From contig NZ_JVEE01000028.1 in NCBI RefSeq assembly GCF_001073155.1, positions 1 through 46,312 on the forward strand: 46,312 nucleotides of DNA, given 5' to 3'. The notes under the pieces are model-generated. The model made no database searches. It was given only the letters and a program-made list of their open reading frames with translations, and had not been told where the DNA came from. The translations under genes and the position numbers were made by a program. Within the stretch, counting starts at the first letter, position 1. Every line of letters starts with the position of its first letter. This DNA comes from Streptococcus parasanguinis. Lineage in GTDB: Bacteria > Bacillota > Bacilli > Lactobacillales > Streptococcaceae. This document shows, piece after piece, positions 1-7,900 of this stretch.

Positions 1-521
1 TGATAATCTCCATGTTGGAAAACCTGAGGTCTATCTTTTAACAATTCTCGATTTGCATTTAAATAATCAATAAAAATCTGACCATTTTCGTATTGAACGG
101 GACATTCTTTGTATTTTTTGATTTTGTCATCAATTTTTCGATTATAAAAGACCTCCCAATCTTCACGAACTTCTGTGACAGGGAGTGAATGAATTTTTTG
201 AAGGATTCTTCCTGCTTCTACTCCGTAAATGTATTGTTGTTCTTTTGAAACAGTTAAAATGGTTTCTCTTGCATCTTTCCCGTCTATCCATTCGTGAAAA
301 GAATGTACTTTGTCATCGCAGAGTTCAATGCTAATTGGTTTACACATCGGAACTCCAAGAGAAGCTACTTTCTCCATCATATCAAATTCAAATTTTTTAG
401 AATCTAACTTCTCCTTATCAGAAACACGCAAGAAATATTTTTGCTGTTTTTGATCTGTCACACAATATTTTTTATCATCTGACCACCCTTTATTTATGGC
501 TATCTTACCACTAAAATCCAT
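1..521 (-). CDS. Aminoglycoside phosphotransferase (APH) family kinase, partial
   Basis: This reading frame runs from an ATG at 521 off the left edge of the window, so only the first 173 codons are present. A GAGGAG Shine-Dalgarno lies just upstream of the ATG. The N-terminal half reads as the kinase-like N-lobe (IAINKGWSDDKKY, then YFLRVSDKEK with a candidate ATP lysine). The last visible residues are HGDY, the start of the HGDxxxxN catalytic loop of the APH/choline-kinase fold; the downstream Asn and the metal-binding Asp lie outside the window. The gene follows the acetyltransferase at 642 in the same direction with a gap of about 120 nt. The family phosphorylates aminoglycosides, macrolides or small alcohols; the substrate here is unknown and resistance should not be assumed. 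Confidence 0.75.
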   Translation of the reverse strand, partial: MDFSGKIAINKGWSDDKKYCVTDQKQQKYFLRVSDKEKLDSKKFEFDMMEKVASLGVPMCKPISIELCDDKVHSFHEWIDGKDARETILTVSKEQQYIYGVEAGRILQKIHSLPVTEVREDWEVFYNRKIDDKIKKYKECPVQYENGQIFIDYLNANRELLKDRPQVFQHGDY

Positions 522-641
522 CAATAACTCCTCGATTAACTTTACAACATTACTATATTCTTAACTAATGAAAAGTAATTCGTAGTCCGTCCATTCTTTT
601 ACACTTCCTAAAGATATATAAATTTTGACCACGTTCTGAAA

Positions 642-1070
642 TTATAATTTCTTCTTAAAGTGAATAATTCTATTTGCCTCCTGGAATCCAATATTGAGAT
701 GAAATCTTATAGAATCCGTATTCGTTAAAGTACAATCACTTGCAAATTCCTTACATCCTTTATTTTTCGCCCATTCCTCACATTTTGTACAGAGATTTTT
801 AGCAATATCCTTTAAACGATATTCCTCGTCGACAATAATCCCTTCTAAGAATCCAACAGGACTATATTTACAACCTTCAACATAATCAAATCTGAGTGAA
901 CATAGTGCTAACCCTACAATTGTGTCACCTTCAACTTCAGTAAAGATTGCAGTATTTTTGCCATTCGTATATTTTTTTACTTCATCAATAGCTTCTTTAT
1001 CTGTCAATTGGGGCCATAATTGTTTCATTAGTTCAGCCGTTTTTATAGAATCTTTTGTTATTCCATCCAT
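642..1070 (-). CDS. GNAT acetyltransferase, AAC(6')-I-like aminoglycoside 6'-N-acetyltransferase
   Basis: The 142-aa product is a single GNAT domain that transfers acetyl from acetyl-CoA to an amine. The segment SPVGFLEGIIVDEEYR, then CTKCEEWAKNKGCKEFASDCTL and a C-terminal GFQEANRIIHFKKKL, matches from memory the layout of the AAC(6')-Ig/Ij/Ik group. The ATG at 1070 has GGAGG nine bases upstream; a TTG six codons earlier sits inside that ribosome site and is not the start. Oddity: the acetyl-CoA loop, usually R-x-x-G-x-G/A, reads R-L-K-D-I-A, with Asp in place of the first Gly, so activity may be reduced. It may form an operon with the downstream APH-like kinase. The family is fairly sure; the substrate is inferred. 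Confidence 0.75.
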   Translation of the reverse strand: MDGITKDSIKTAELMKQLWPQLTDKEAIDEVKKYTNGKNTAIFTEVEGDTIVGLALCSLRFDYVEGCKYSPVGFLEGIIVDEEYRLKDIAKNLCTKCEEWAKNKGCKEFASDCTLTNTDSIRFHLNIGFQEANRIIHFKKKL

Positions 1071-1136
1071 ATTGATGTTCCTCCGCAAATTACAAGCAAA
1101 TGTTTCGAATCAAGCTGTTACTTTGTTACTCATTGA

Positions 1137-1350
1137 TTGATACTAATACCATCTCCTTCTACTTTTCGACTGACTCAGTTCGGAAGAGCAGAGCCACGAA
1201 CTCGGCAGTTCGCTGTTACCGTATCATTTCGTCGGTTTCCCTCCTCATTCTACGAGTACTATCCCATAGGCGGAGCATCTACTTCTACTTCGCTGATGAC
1301 TCAGCTCGTACAAGCAGTGATACCGCCTCAACATGTCGTGATAGCAAGCA
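1137..1350. repeat. Dispersed intergenic repeat, copy A
   Basis: This gene-free stretch between the acetyltransferase and the HEPN gene shares long near-identical segments with 9660-9884. The shared parts are GGCAGTTCGCTGTTACCGTA (about 1212-1231; G for A at one site in copy C) and, at about 1286-1343, the run around CTACTTCGCTGATG, CTCAGCTCGTACAAG and ACCGCCTCAACATG. Inside this copy a related segment (TTCTACTTTTCGACTGACTC, about 1157) looks like a diverged internal duplication. The apparent ORFs across it are a by-product. It resembles the small non-autonomous intergenic repeats common in streptococci, but I cannot name the family. The remaining gap to 1482 is AT-rich and holds nothing I recognise. 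Confidence 0.6.
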
Positions 1351-1482
1351 TGTATATTATAGAACGATACCCAAATGATATGAGTTTTAACGATACTATG
1401 ATACAAAACAAACAAATAAAACTATTCTATTTCACAAGACTTAGTATCATAGGTATCTCCAAATTATTAAAAATCTACACGA

Positions 1483-2925
1483 TTAATAAAGTATTTTACC
1501 ATTTAAATATTCAATGAATGCAGCAAAGACTATTATAAGATTCGAGTAGAGATGTCGAAAATCTCTTTCTTCTTCGCTTAACTCCGAGCCGTGTGCAAGT
1601 TTGTTTCGTGTTTCAGAATATTTTGTCAAGGTATTGAGTATTACGTTTTCTATACTACTTTGATTTCCGAAAACTTGACCAAAATCAATGATAGTCAAAT
1701 CTGTTGGATTAGAATTAATATGAGATAGCTGTGATATCAATTTAATAATATCTTTTAATTTATCTTTTGTTAAATTACGTTGGTCATTTGAAAAATTCCT
1801 ATATAAATTGACATACCATAAGATATTATCTAACCCCTTACGTTCATATTTTAGTTGATTAGTTTCCTTTTGAAATTCTTCATTTGGAGAATCTGAAAAA
1901 AAGTATTGGAGTTCTTTAAACGTGAGTCCATCCATACCATACTGTTCGTAATATAATTCACGTACTGTTTTTCTAAGAAACTTTGTTTTTATTGTATAGA
2001 TGATGTTTTCAATAAAAGACTCAATTGCAATAAACCCCAGAAGAAAAGCTAATTTGTAGTTACTATTTTGGTAATTTCTGAAAGAATCAGCTATATATGT
2101 TTCCCAAATTTCAGTATCTACATAGTGTGTTATTTTAACGCTAAAGAAAAAATCCGACGTCGCAGGATATTGGCCTTGATATTCATTGAAATCAAATGTG
2201 ACTATGTAGTCAGTTTCGTTATTTTTAATAACCTCTAGGTTGGTAACATTATTATCATTATCAGTGATTCTGGATTCAAGAAATGAATCATAAGTTAACA
2301 ATTTTGCAGAATTTTCATCAGTATAAAGTATATTTTGATAATTAATAAGATCTGAATCAGGCTTATAAACAATTTCTTCTAAAACTTCTGAAGAAAACTT
2401 GCGATCATCTAAATTAATTTCATTTAACTTGTTAATCTGTATATTATCAATAAAACGAAGATTTTCACGATATTGATCAGTGTAGTAATTATTAGAAGGC
2501 CCATAAAAATATTTACATGCTACTTTAGCATCTAGCAGTCTACAAATTAGAACGTTTGTAAGAGTACAGTTTTCATCAGATAAATTCAGAGAGAAAATTT
2601 GATGAGTAATTTTGTTTAATATCGCATCTCTAACTTCAGATGAATCTGATAGCTTTGAAGTTTTAATTTCAAAGATAGGGATTATTAATTGATCACGTAA
2701 ATTTTTATAATCTGAACCAGAAGGAAGTTTGCCATGTGATAAAAATGTAAAGAAGTTTTGTACTAAACTATTATCGATTTCAGAAAATTTTTCATTATAA
2801 AGATCTTTAATAATCGAAAAATATAATGCCGGATTTTCTTTAATTATCCAAATCTTTTTGTTCTGCTTTAAATTATTGATTTCATCCAGTAATCCTATCA
2901 AAATTGATGATGACTTTTGATTCAT
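1483..2925 (-). CDS. HEPN-like domain protein, candidate defence gene
   Basis: The 480-aa protein has no family I can name with certainty. A hydrophobic helix near residues 288-320 (LAFLLGFIAIESFIENIIY) and a C-terminal R440-N-K-L-A-H445 followed by a long helix fit the HEPN fold, whose R-x4-6-H motif is the RNase site in many toxins and abortive-infection proteins. The first 280 residues look soluble and resemble nothing I know. The ATG at 2925 has GAGG at normal distance, and a promoter (TTGTAG-N17-TATACT) lies at 2977-3005. Its base composition is much more AT-rich than the core genes to the right, consistent with horizontal acquisition. It stands alone, followed by repeat copy A. A role in phage defence is inference from fold and context only. 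Confidence 0.6.
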   Translation of the reverse strand: MNQKSSSILIGLLDEINNLKQNKKIWIIKENPALYFSIIKDLYNEKFSEIDNSLVQNFFTFLSHGKLPSGSDYKNLRDQLIIPIFEIKTSKLSDSSEVRDAILNKITHQIFSLNLSDENCTLTNVLICRLLDAKVACKYFYGPSNNYYTDQYRENLRFIDNIQINKLNEINLDDRKFSSEVLEEIVYKPDSDLINYQNILYTDENSAKLLTYDSFLESRITDNDNNVTNLEVIKNNETDYIVTFDFNEYQGQYPATSDFFFSVKITHYVDTEIWETYIADSFRNYQNSNYKLAFLLGFIAIESFIENIIYTIKTKFLRKTVRELYYEQYGMDGLTFKELQYFFSDSPNEEFQKETNQLKYERKGLDNILWYVNLYRNFSNDQRNLTKDKLKDIIKLISQLSHINSNPTDLTIIDFGQVFGNQSSIENVILNTLTKYSETRNKLAHGSELSEEERDFRHLYSNLIIVFAAFIEYLNGKILY

Positions 2926-3291
2926 ATTTAACCTCGAGTAATTTTGTTTTTTTTAATAACAGGTATAATAACCAATAGTATATACTTTTTCACTATTCTC
3001 TACAAAAATTCAAAAATGGTACAAAAACAATTGTTAACAATAACGATTTCTACATCTTTTATTTCTACACCTCAACTTCTGTTCGTTTAAAAAATTACTG
3101 TAAGTTCCTCACCTTGTAAATTACTGAATATACACGTTCAAAGTACAAACTCGAATGCCATTGTAATTTTTCTATTTTTTACAGTTTACGTCAAATTTAA
3201 TCTAATTACTAAAACATAGTCTTTGTAATAATTATAACTGTGTTATTTACTTCTAGAAATTAGTAAATTACTAAAACACCAAAACACAAAG
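2926..3291. other. Gene-free AT-rich stretch with short repeats
   Basis: Apart from the HEPN promoter there is no gene here. A 13-nt direct repeat AATTACTAAAACA occurs at 3204-3216 and 3266-3278, and the second copy overlaps a perfect palindrome TTAGTAA-A-TTACTAA (3260-3274) just past the end of the 427-aa gene. These could be protein-binding or 3' processing sites; nothing in the sequence decides this. Confidence 0.4.
2977..3005 (-). promoter_or_regulatory. Promoter of the HEPN-like gene
   Basis: On the minus strand TTGTAG (3000-3005) and TATACT (2977-2982) are separated by 17 nt. The predicted transcript begins about 45 nt before the ATG at 2925. Confidence 0.5.
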
Positions 3292-4575
3292 TTAGCAGTA
3301 GTACCTTTTCTTACTTAGATATTGTTCTTTTTGTTCTCTAGAATTTTCATGATTTCTAATTCCTAGTAATTCGTCTGTTGAAGAAACTATTGGGTCAATC
3401 CAGTCAGCTTTGGATCTAATCCAATCAATTTCCTCTTTACTAAGTTTCCCTGCTATCTCCAATTTATCAGCCATCAGTCTTAAATCATTTGCTGTTTGAA
3501 AATCTTCCAACATATTAAGAAGTGACTTTGTCCGCTTCTTCTCTTCTTCGATTCTTTTTTGTAATTTTCTTTTTCGCTCCTGCTCCTCTTCGTATAGTCT
3601 TTCTCTCTCTTCACGTTCAAGTCGTAAGTTCTTAACTTTATAATACTCTTGGTAAATTAAAACAATTATTTCTGGTATTGATTGTTCAAGTGTAAATTCT
3701 TTAGTATCTTTAATGTATTTACCATCTATTATCTTAAATCGAAATTTTCCGTTTGGTATATAGTCATACTTCTTTATTCTTGGTTTAAAAGCATATCTAT
3801 TAAACTTAACGCTATCATTGTACTCTGCTAGTTCTTTAGCTTCTTCTTTTGTTAATTCATGAGTTACTTTGTCTGTTGATTCTATAACTTCAAAACGAAC
3901 AATATCCTTTTCAATTTGAATATCCCAATTTGAAGTTACTTTATCGCCGATTTTTTCAATTACAGTAACTAGTGTATCTAAAAAGCGATATAAACGTGGA
4001 AGAGAATTTAGTGAAATACTTTTTACAAATTTAGGTTCTTTTAAATCATTATATCTGTGCCTAGAATCAAAGTAAGGATAAGAAGCTGCTTTTTCCCTCT
4101 TACTCCACTCTGTAATTTTATCTCTTAGATTAGCTACAGATTTATGTAATCTCTTATTTGGATCCTGGTTTAGGTTTGAAACTACTTCAATAATACGCTC
4201 TATTTTATCGTCCTCTATAAATGATAATGAACCTCTTATACTAGTTGTATCAAGTTTAACAGTATCTTCGTTTTTATCCTCCGTACTATCTTCTTTATGT
4301 TTAGCAGCTTTAATTCTACTGTTCTTTAAACTTTTTCTATCAATATGAACCTCATTTATGTCATTTTGTGGTAATGGAACGATAAGTTCACTTAAGTCTT
4401 GTCCAGCATTCTTACGATACCAATAACTACCCTTTGGAATTGGGATTTCAAATTCTTTACATTTCTTGAGTAAGTCAGAATAACTTAAATCATATTTCAA
4501 TGAAACTTGTTTCGCACTTATCTCCCAGATTTCTTCATAGAGTTCTTCTCTAGAAAAGGTCTTTATCATCTTCAT
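3292..4575 (-). CDS. Conserved protein of unknown function with HTH-like N-terminus
   Basis: The 427-aa product starts at the ATG at 4575, which has AAGGTG six bases upstream; a GTG three codons earlier overlaps that site. The first 60 residues (FSREELYEEIWEISAKQVSL, then DLLKKCKEFEIPIPKGSYWYRK) resemble, from memory, the N-terminus of widespread bacterial proteins of the LYELVW-[..]-LAK-[..]-GLAKxCRxxxIPxPxxGYW type, probably a helix-turn-helix. A highly charged helix rich in Glu, Arg and Lys (about residues 305-345) suggests a coiled coil. The gene lies 75 nt after the 114-aa gene and may be co-transcribed with it. Function is unknown; occurrence in mobile regions suggests an accessory or defence role. 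Confidence 0.6.
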   Translation of the reverse strand: MKMIKTFSREELYEEIWEISAKQVSLKYDLSYSDLLKKCKEFEIPIPKGSYWYRKNAGQDLSELIVPLPQNDINEVHIDRKSLKNSRIKAAKHKEDSTEDKNEDTVKLDTTSIRGSLSFIEDDKIERIIEVVSNLNQDPNKRLHKSVANLRDKITEWSKREKAASYPYFDSRHRYNDLKEPKFVKSISLNSLPRLYRFLDTLVTVIEKIGDKVTSNWDIQIEKDIVRFEVIESTDKVTHELTKEEAKELAEYNDSVKFNRYAFKPRIKKYDYIPNGKFRFKIIDGKYIKDTKEFTLEQSIPEIIVLIYQEYYKVKNLRLEREERERLYEEEQERKRKLQKRIEEEKKRTKSLLNMLEDFQTANDLRLMADKLEIAGKLSKEEIDWIRSKADWIDPIVSSTDELLGIRNHENSREQKEQYLSKKRYYC

Positions 4576-4650
4576 TTGAAACACCTTTACCCTTATATTT
4601 TACATCACCATTTTTATATTTACCAAGCGAAAACGCAAATTCAAAAACTT

Positions 4651-4995
4651 CTAATTCTTCACTTCTGCATTTTCGCTTAATATAAAAAGTAAATCTTGTT
4701 TTAAACCGTTAAATTCCTCTATAATTTTATCTAAACTAGTTTCAATATTCTCAACACGGATCTCTGATAGTTTTCCGTGGTTGTATGAAATCATTCTTTC
4801 AGCGATAATATGATATGACCAACTCTCAGTGAAACGTCTGTCTCTTTCTTCGTTATGAATAGCAAAACCAATTGGAAGAAGATTATTTCTAAGACCTATC
4901 GCAACTGCTTGTGAACTTATGCCTAAATAATCACCAGCAATTTTTAATGTGATTTTATTTAATTTTCTAATATCTTCGTCGGTATATTTCGGCAT
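4651..4995 (-). CDS. Small HTH-like protein typical of mobile elements
   Basis: The 114-aa protein contains a short helix-turn-helix-like segment (ITLKIAGDYLGISSQAVAIG, residues 15-34) followed by NNLLPIGFAI and W-S-Y-H-I-I-A-E-R, then a C-terminal helical stretch. I recall this arrangement from small Firmicutes proteins carried by integrative elements, resembling excisionase or MerR-type DNA-binding folds. AAGGAG lies eight bases before the ATG at 4995. It is followed closely by the 427-aa gene. A DNA-binding role is likely but the target is unknown. Confidence 0.6.
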   Translation of the reverse strand: MPKYTDEDIRKLNKITLKIAGDYLGISSQAVAIGLRNNLLPIGFAIHNEERDRRFTESWSYHIIAERMISYNHGKLSEIRVENIETSLDKIIEEFNGLKQDLLFILSENAEVKN

Positions 4996-5322
4996 GTTAG
5001 TACTCCTTTGTTATAATTCAAAATGCAATATCATCTATGTAAAAATATCTTAATACGATGCTATCTAGTCGCTTTCCCTAATAATAAAATTAATATGTAG
5101 CATACCATACTCTAAAAGCTAATTATCTAAAAGCTATTCAATGAAAATTGATTCTCAATCAAAAACAATCTCTTCAAATTCATAGTTACGATGTTTTCTA
5201 TGAAAGCCTAAAAATATTTTTCGGTAAATTACCTTTTACTATAGTTCTTTTCTTTTTCTGTAAGGTGAAAAACACCATTTAAAAGTAAATCCATTAGTTG
5301 GCTCCAGACTAGACGTAAATAG
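4996..5322. other. Gene-free AT-rich stretch
   Basis: No reading frame or recognisable pseudogene is visible on either strand. A tandem direct repeat TCTAAAAGCT occurs at 5111-5120 and 5126-5135 (15-nt period). The promoter of the 114-aa gene should lie in its left part, but no hexamer pair stands out. Confidence 0.4.
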
Positions 5323-5568
5323 TTATTTATTATCTAAATCAAAACCAATCTGCCAAAATCCCATATCAAGAATTTTCATTTGAGGATATAGCATGTCAGC
5401 AACAATAAATTTTTGGGGGACTGAATCTAATTGTTCTATGTTGTTCTCATAAAAAATTACTAGTTGTAAAATAGATTTAATGTTATAGGTTCCAATGACA
5501 ACCTTTTGTGATTTTAATCCAAAAACAAAATATCTATCAAAAGCTGGTACACAACCGAGTGTGGCCAT
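5323..5568 (-). pseudogene. C-terminal remnant of a hypothetical protein
   Basis: The 81-aa frame (MATLGCVPAFDRYFVFGLKS ... MLYPQMKILDMGFWQIGFD) looks like the C-terminal part of a longer protein family in which a P-x-(F/Y)-D-R-Y motif precedes a conserved Y-P-x-M-K-(L/I)-(L/I)-D-M-x-F-W-Q-I-G ending. No Shine-Dalgarno precedes its ATG, which begins only 30 nt after the stop of the nucleotidyltransferase. I therefore read it as the leftover 3' end of a gene lost by deletion. An independent small gene expressed by read-through is possible. Function unknown. Confidence 0.5.
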
Positions 5569-5598
5569 TTCGATATATCTATGTGATTACAATTAATT

Positions 5599-6357
5599 TT
5601 AACTATCTAGAAAATCTTTCAAAATTTCAAAAACTTCATCCCTATTCAATAAAATATCATCATTTTGAGGAATAGTTGATATCACAGACTCAAGTTCTAT
5701 CACAAAACGGTGCATATCTGCTTTTACCGTGTCACTAGAGGTTATATTTGATAGCTTTTCACTCCCTACTAATAGAGCTGTTAATCGAGTAATGTCGTTC
5801 AGATGTTTTTTAATGGCTTTACTTAAACCTTGAGTACCAGTGGCGGAGCGTTCTCTCATATCCAACCAAGCTTTAGCCTTGAAAATAATTAAACCACGAT
5901 TACTCAACACTGAGTATCCCTGAATGGATTCTTTTTCATGCACCAATATATTATAATAATCCTTATCCAATAATAAGGCCGACAAACTAGCATCTTCATC
6001 AAAATGTAAGGGTGTTTCTCTCCCCTCCTTCTTTAATGGGTATTCTGGTAAAATACTAAATAGTTCAATCATAGAAGGAAACTCAGGTTTATTTGTTGTA
6101 AATCGAAATAATTGCGCTTTTTCATCCTTCTGACTTCCTTGATATTCTCCCAATTCTAAAAAGTGATTCAAGGTATCATAAAATTCCTTATTTTTTAATT
6201 CATCTATGATGACCATATCATAATCTTTTGTTGTCCGACTTTTAAACCCTTGCGAGTCCAATACAATAGAGGTTGCAGTCCCTCCAATCAAAACATAATA
6301 GTCTTGAAAATTCGCAAACATTTCTTGAAAAATAGCTTTCGTATTAGCTGGCATCAT
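5599..6357 (-). CDS. Nucleotidyltransferase-fold protein, AbiEii-like toxin candidate
   Basis: The 252-aa protein begins with a nucleotidyltransferase active-site pattern: YYVLIGGTATSIVLD (residues 20-34), then S-R-T-T-K-D45-Y-D47, i.e. a GG motif followed by D-x-D. This is the arrangement of AbiEii/MNT-type nucleotidyltransferase toxins, where the Asp pair binds metal. The rest is mainly helical and unassigned. Its start overlaps the end of the upstream winged-helix gene by 14 nt, the coupled order expected of a type IV (AbiEi/AbiEii) module. Type IV toxins are proposed to transfer nucleotides to tRNA and act in phage abortive infection; for this protein that is inference. Confidence 0.65.
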   Translation of the reverse strand: MMPANTKAIFQEMFANFQDYYVLIGGTATSIVLDSQGFKSRTTKDYDMVIIDELKNKEFYDTLNHFLELGEYQGSQKDEKAQLFRFTTNKPEFPSMIELFSILPEYPLKKEGRETPLHFDEDASLSALLLDKDYYNILVHEKESIQGYSVLSNRGLIIFKAKAWLDMRERSATGTQGLSKAIKKHLNDITRLTALLVGSEKLSNITSSDTVKADMHRFVIELESVISTIPQNDDILLNRDEVFEILKDFLDS

Positions 6358-7342
6358 CTTCTCCTAGATACTGTAATATATTATTTTTTAGTACTTCAAT
6401 CTCTTCCTCCACACGTGGATCATCATCATCTTTTAAGGTCAAATAAAGAGAAATAGGATCTACAAACTGTCTATCTTGATTTTCTTTAAAATCGTTCCAA
6501 AATTCAGATACAAAAGGACTATATCGCCATATCTCTAATACCTTGCCTTCTAAAACATGCTGAGATAATGGCAAGGATAATTTATTGAATTGTCTATGTG
6601 ATATGACATAGCTACTATTTTCATCCGATTCAGCTAAAAAAGTCAAATAGGATAAAGCATAAGTACCACCGTATAGAAGACTAGAAGCAGATTTTATATT
6701 CTCTAGATCTACATTGGGCAATAAGAGCCGTTTTTTGATGGGATTAAATAAATAGGACTCTGATTTTAAGAATAATTCTTTCTTTGATGCAGTATAGGTG
6801 TAAAGTTTATTTGGCTTATTTAACCAATCTAAAGCTTTAAAAGTCCTCAAACATCTATAAATCGTTGAGTTTGGAAGTCCAGTTACCTGTGAAAGCATAT
6901 CAACATCTACTACTTTTTGACCTTTTGTCAATAAAAAGGCAATCCAAGTTAATTGTTCGCTAGGTGTTAATTCTTTAGATGTTGCAACATCATCATTAGC
7001 ATTCAATACTAATCCCAATGGAGGAAAAAAGAGATTTCCCTTGAAATCTACAAAAGGAACTCTAGCTTGAAGGAGTTGTTTTTTTTCAATGTCAGATAGC
7101 TTTGAAAATACCAAAATAACGTCCATGCTAGCTTTTTCACCCATAATACGAGCTTGAGTAACAAATGAGTCTAAACTTCCTCTTCTCTTTTCTTTAATCA
7201 ATAAAAATGACTCCTTATGAAACTTCATTTGGACATATTGAAATCTTTTTTCAAAACTAATTGGTAAAGTTAAAGCTATTTTTTCAACACTTACATTAAT
7301 ATAAAACGATTGAAAAATAGAAATTATCTTTTGAACATTCAT
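6344..7342 (-). CDS. Winged-helix protein, AbiEi-like antitoxin candidate
   Basis: The 332-aa protein has an N-terminal restriction-fold-like part in which ARVPFVDFKGNLFFPPLGLV (residues 93-112) recalls AbiEi-related regulators, then a winged helix (about 125-185: LTPSEQLTWIAFLLTKGQKV, then SQVTGLPNSTIYRCLRTFKA). The C-terminal half is unassigned. It is the first gene of the module and overlaps the nucleotidyltransferase by 14 nt. AbiEi antitoxins repress their own promoter through inverted repeats; here a palindrome sits exactly on the promoter (7371-7399), which supports the assignment. AAGGA lies seven bases before the ATG. The antitoxin role is inferred from fold, order and operator. Confidence 0.65.
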   Translation of the reverse strand: MNVQKIISIFQSFYINVSVEKIALTLPISFEKRFQYVQMKFHKESFLLIKEKRRGSLDSFVTQARIMGEKASMDVILVFSKLSDIEKKQLLQARVPFVDFKGNLFFPPLGLVLNANDDVATSKELTPSEQLTWIAFLLTKGQKVVDVDMLSQVTGLPNSTIYRCLRTFKALDWLNKPNKLYTYTASKKELFLKSESYLFNPIKKRLLLPNVDLENIKSASSLLYGGTYALSYLTFLAESDENSSYVISHRQFNKLSLPLSQHVLEGKVLEIWRYSPFVSEFWNDFKENQDRQFVDPISLYLTLKDDDDPRVEEEIEVLKNNILQYLGEDDAS

Positions 7343-7370
7343 TGTTTTTCCTTTTTATCATTTTTTACGT

Positions 7371-7399
7371 ATTTTATCAATTTAAATGATAAAATGCAA
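7371..7399 (-). promoter_or_regulatory. Promoter with overlapping palindromic operator of the AbiE-like module
   Basis: On the minus strand TTGCAT (7394-7399), 17 nt and TAAAAT (7371-7376) form a good sigma-A promoter. A perfect 8-bp inverted repeat, TTTTATCA-N7-TGATAAAA (7372-7394), covers the spacer and the -10. A further half-site TTTTTATCA lies at 7352-7360, between promoter and gene. Binding here would block RNA polymerase, as expected for self-repression by the winged-helix product. Confidence 0.65.
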
Positions 7400-7412
7400 G
7401 TTTTTTGATAAT

Positions 7413-7442
7413 AAAAAGTGACTTACAAAAACTATAAGTCAC
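7413..7442 (-). terminator. Intrinsic terminator after the CHAP remnant
   Basis: GTGACTTA (7418-7425) and TAAGTCAC (7435-7442) form a perfect 8-bp stem, followed on the minus strand by a run of five T. It lies 18 nt past the stop of the decayed CHAP gene and insulates the AbiE-like promoter. Confidence 0.7.
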
Positions 7443-7459
7443 CAAAATATTAGAAAATT

Positions 7460-7900
7460 TCAAGTAAAGACTCTCTGTTTCGTCGTATAAGCAAAACCCA
7501 TGGCACTATCTGCCTGAGAAAACCGTCTTCCATCAACATTAGTTTCCGATACCAGAAATCAATCATCTGGATAGACCTCCTTAACAAAAGACACATGACC
7601 ATAAGTAACAAAGGTTCTATGATTGTCACCGACAAATGAGATAATAACTTCAGCTCTTGGAATAGAGCCTGTTTCACCACCCAGAATTGCTGTGATTGCC
7701 ACCATGTCTTGAGCATTTCCCATGGTGTTGATATTAGGAATCTTTTCCCCATTTCTGCCCTTGAATTTTAATCCTAACTGCTTGATCCGAGCTGCTACTT
7801 CCCAAGTACACTAGCCATAGGCATAACCATACCATCGCCACCTCCTGGAATCGAGTTATCATAACGTTCCCCTCGTACACTTTCAAAAGCCTTAGAATCA
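7460..7900 (-). pseudogene. Decayed CHAP-domain peptidoglycan hydrolase
   Basis: One frame reads, from about 7820 down, YAYG-stop-CTWEVAARIKQLG ... NINTMGNAQDMV ... FVTYGHVSFVKEVYPDD-stop-FLVSETNVDG ... SQADSAMGFAYTT. This is a CHAP (Cys-His amidase/peptidase) domain with its catalytic Cys (codon 7808-7810) and His (in YGHVSFV) still present. Two in-frame stops break it: TAG at 7811-7813, where the family has Gln directly before the Cys (a CAG-to-TAG change), and TGA at 7559-7561. Further upstream the match continues only in another frame (KAFESVRGERYDNSIPGG), so there is also a frameshift. CHAP hydrolases serve as cell-wall openers in conjugative elements and phages, so this supports a degraded mobile element. 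Confidence 0.75.

Noticed and set aside
1100..1517. Plus-strand ORFs of 92 and 126 aa
   Set aside because: They run across repeat copy A, have no ribosome site and encode low-complexity sequence; the similar repeat at 9.7 kb gives unrelated ORFs.
4996..5322. Hidden pseudogene in the gap after the 114-aa gene
   Set aside because: Three-frame reading of the minus strand gives only short frames with no recognisable motif.
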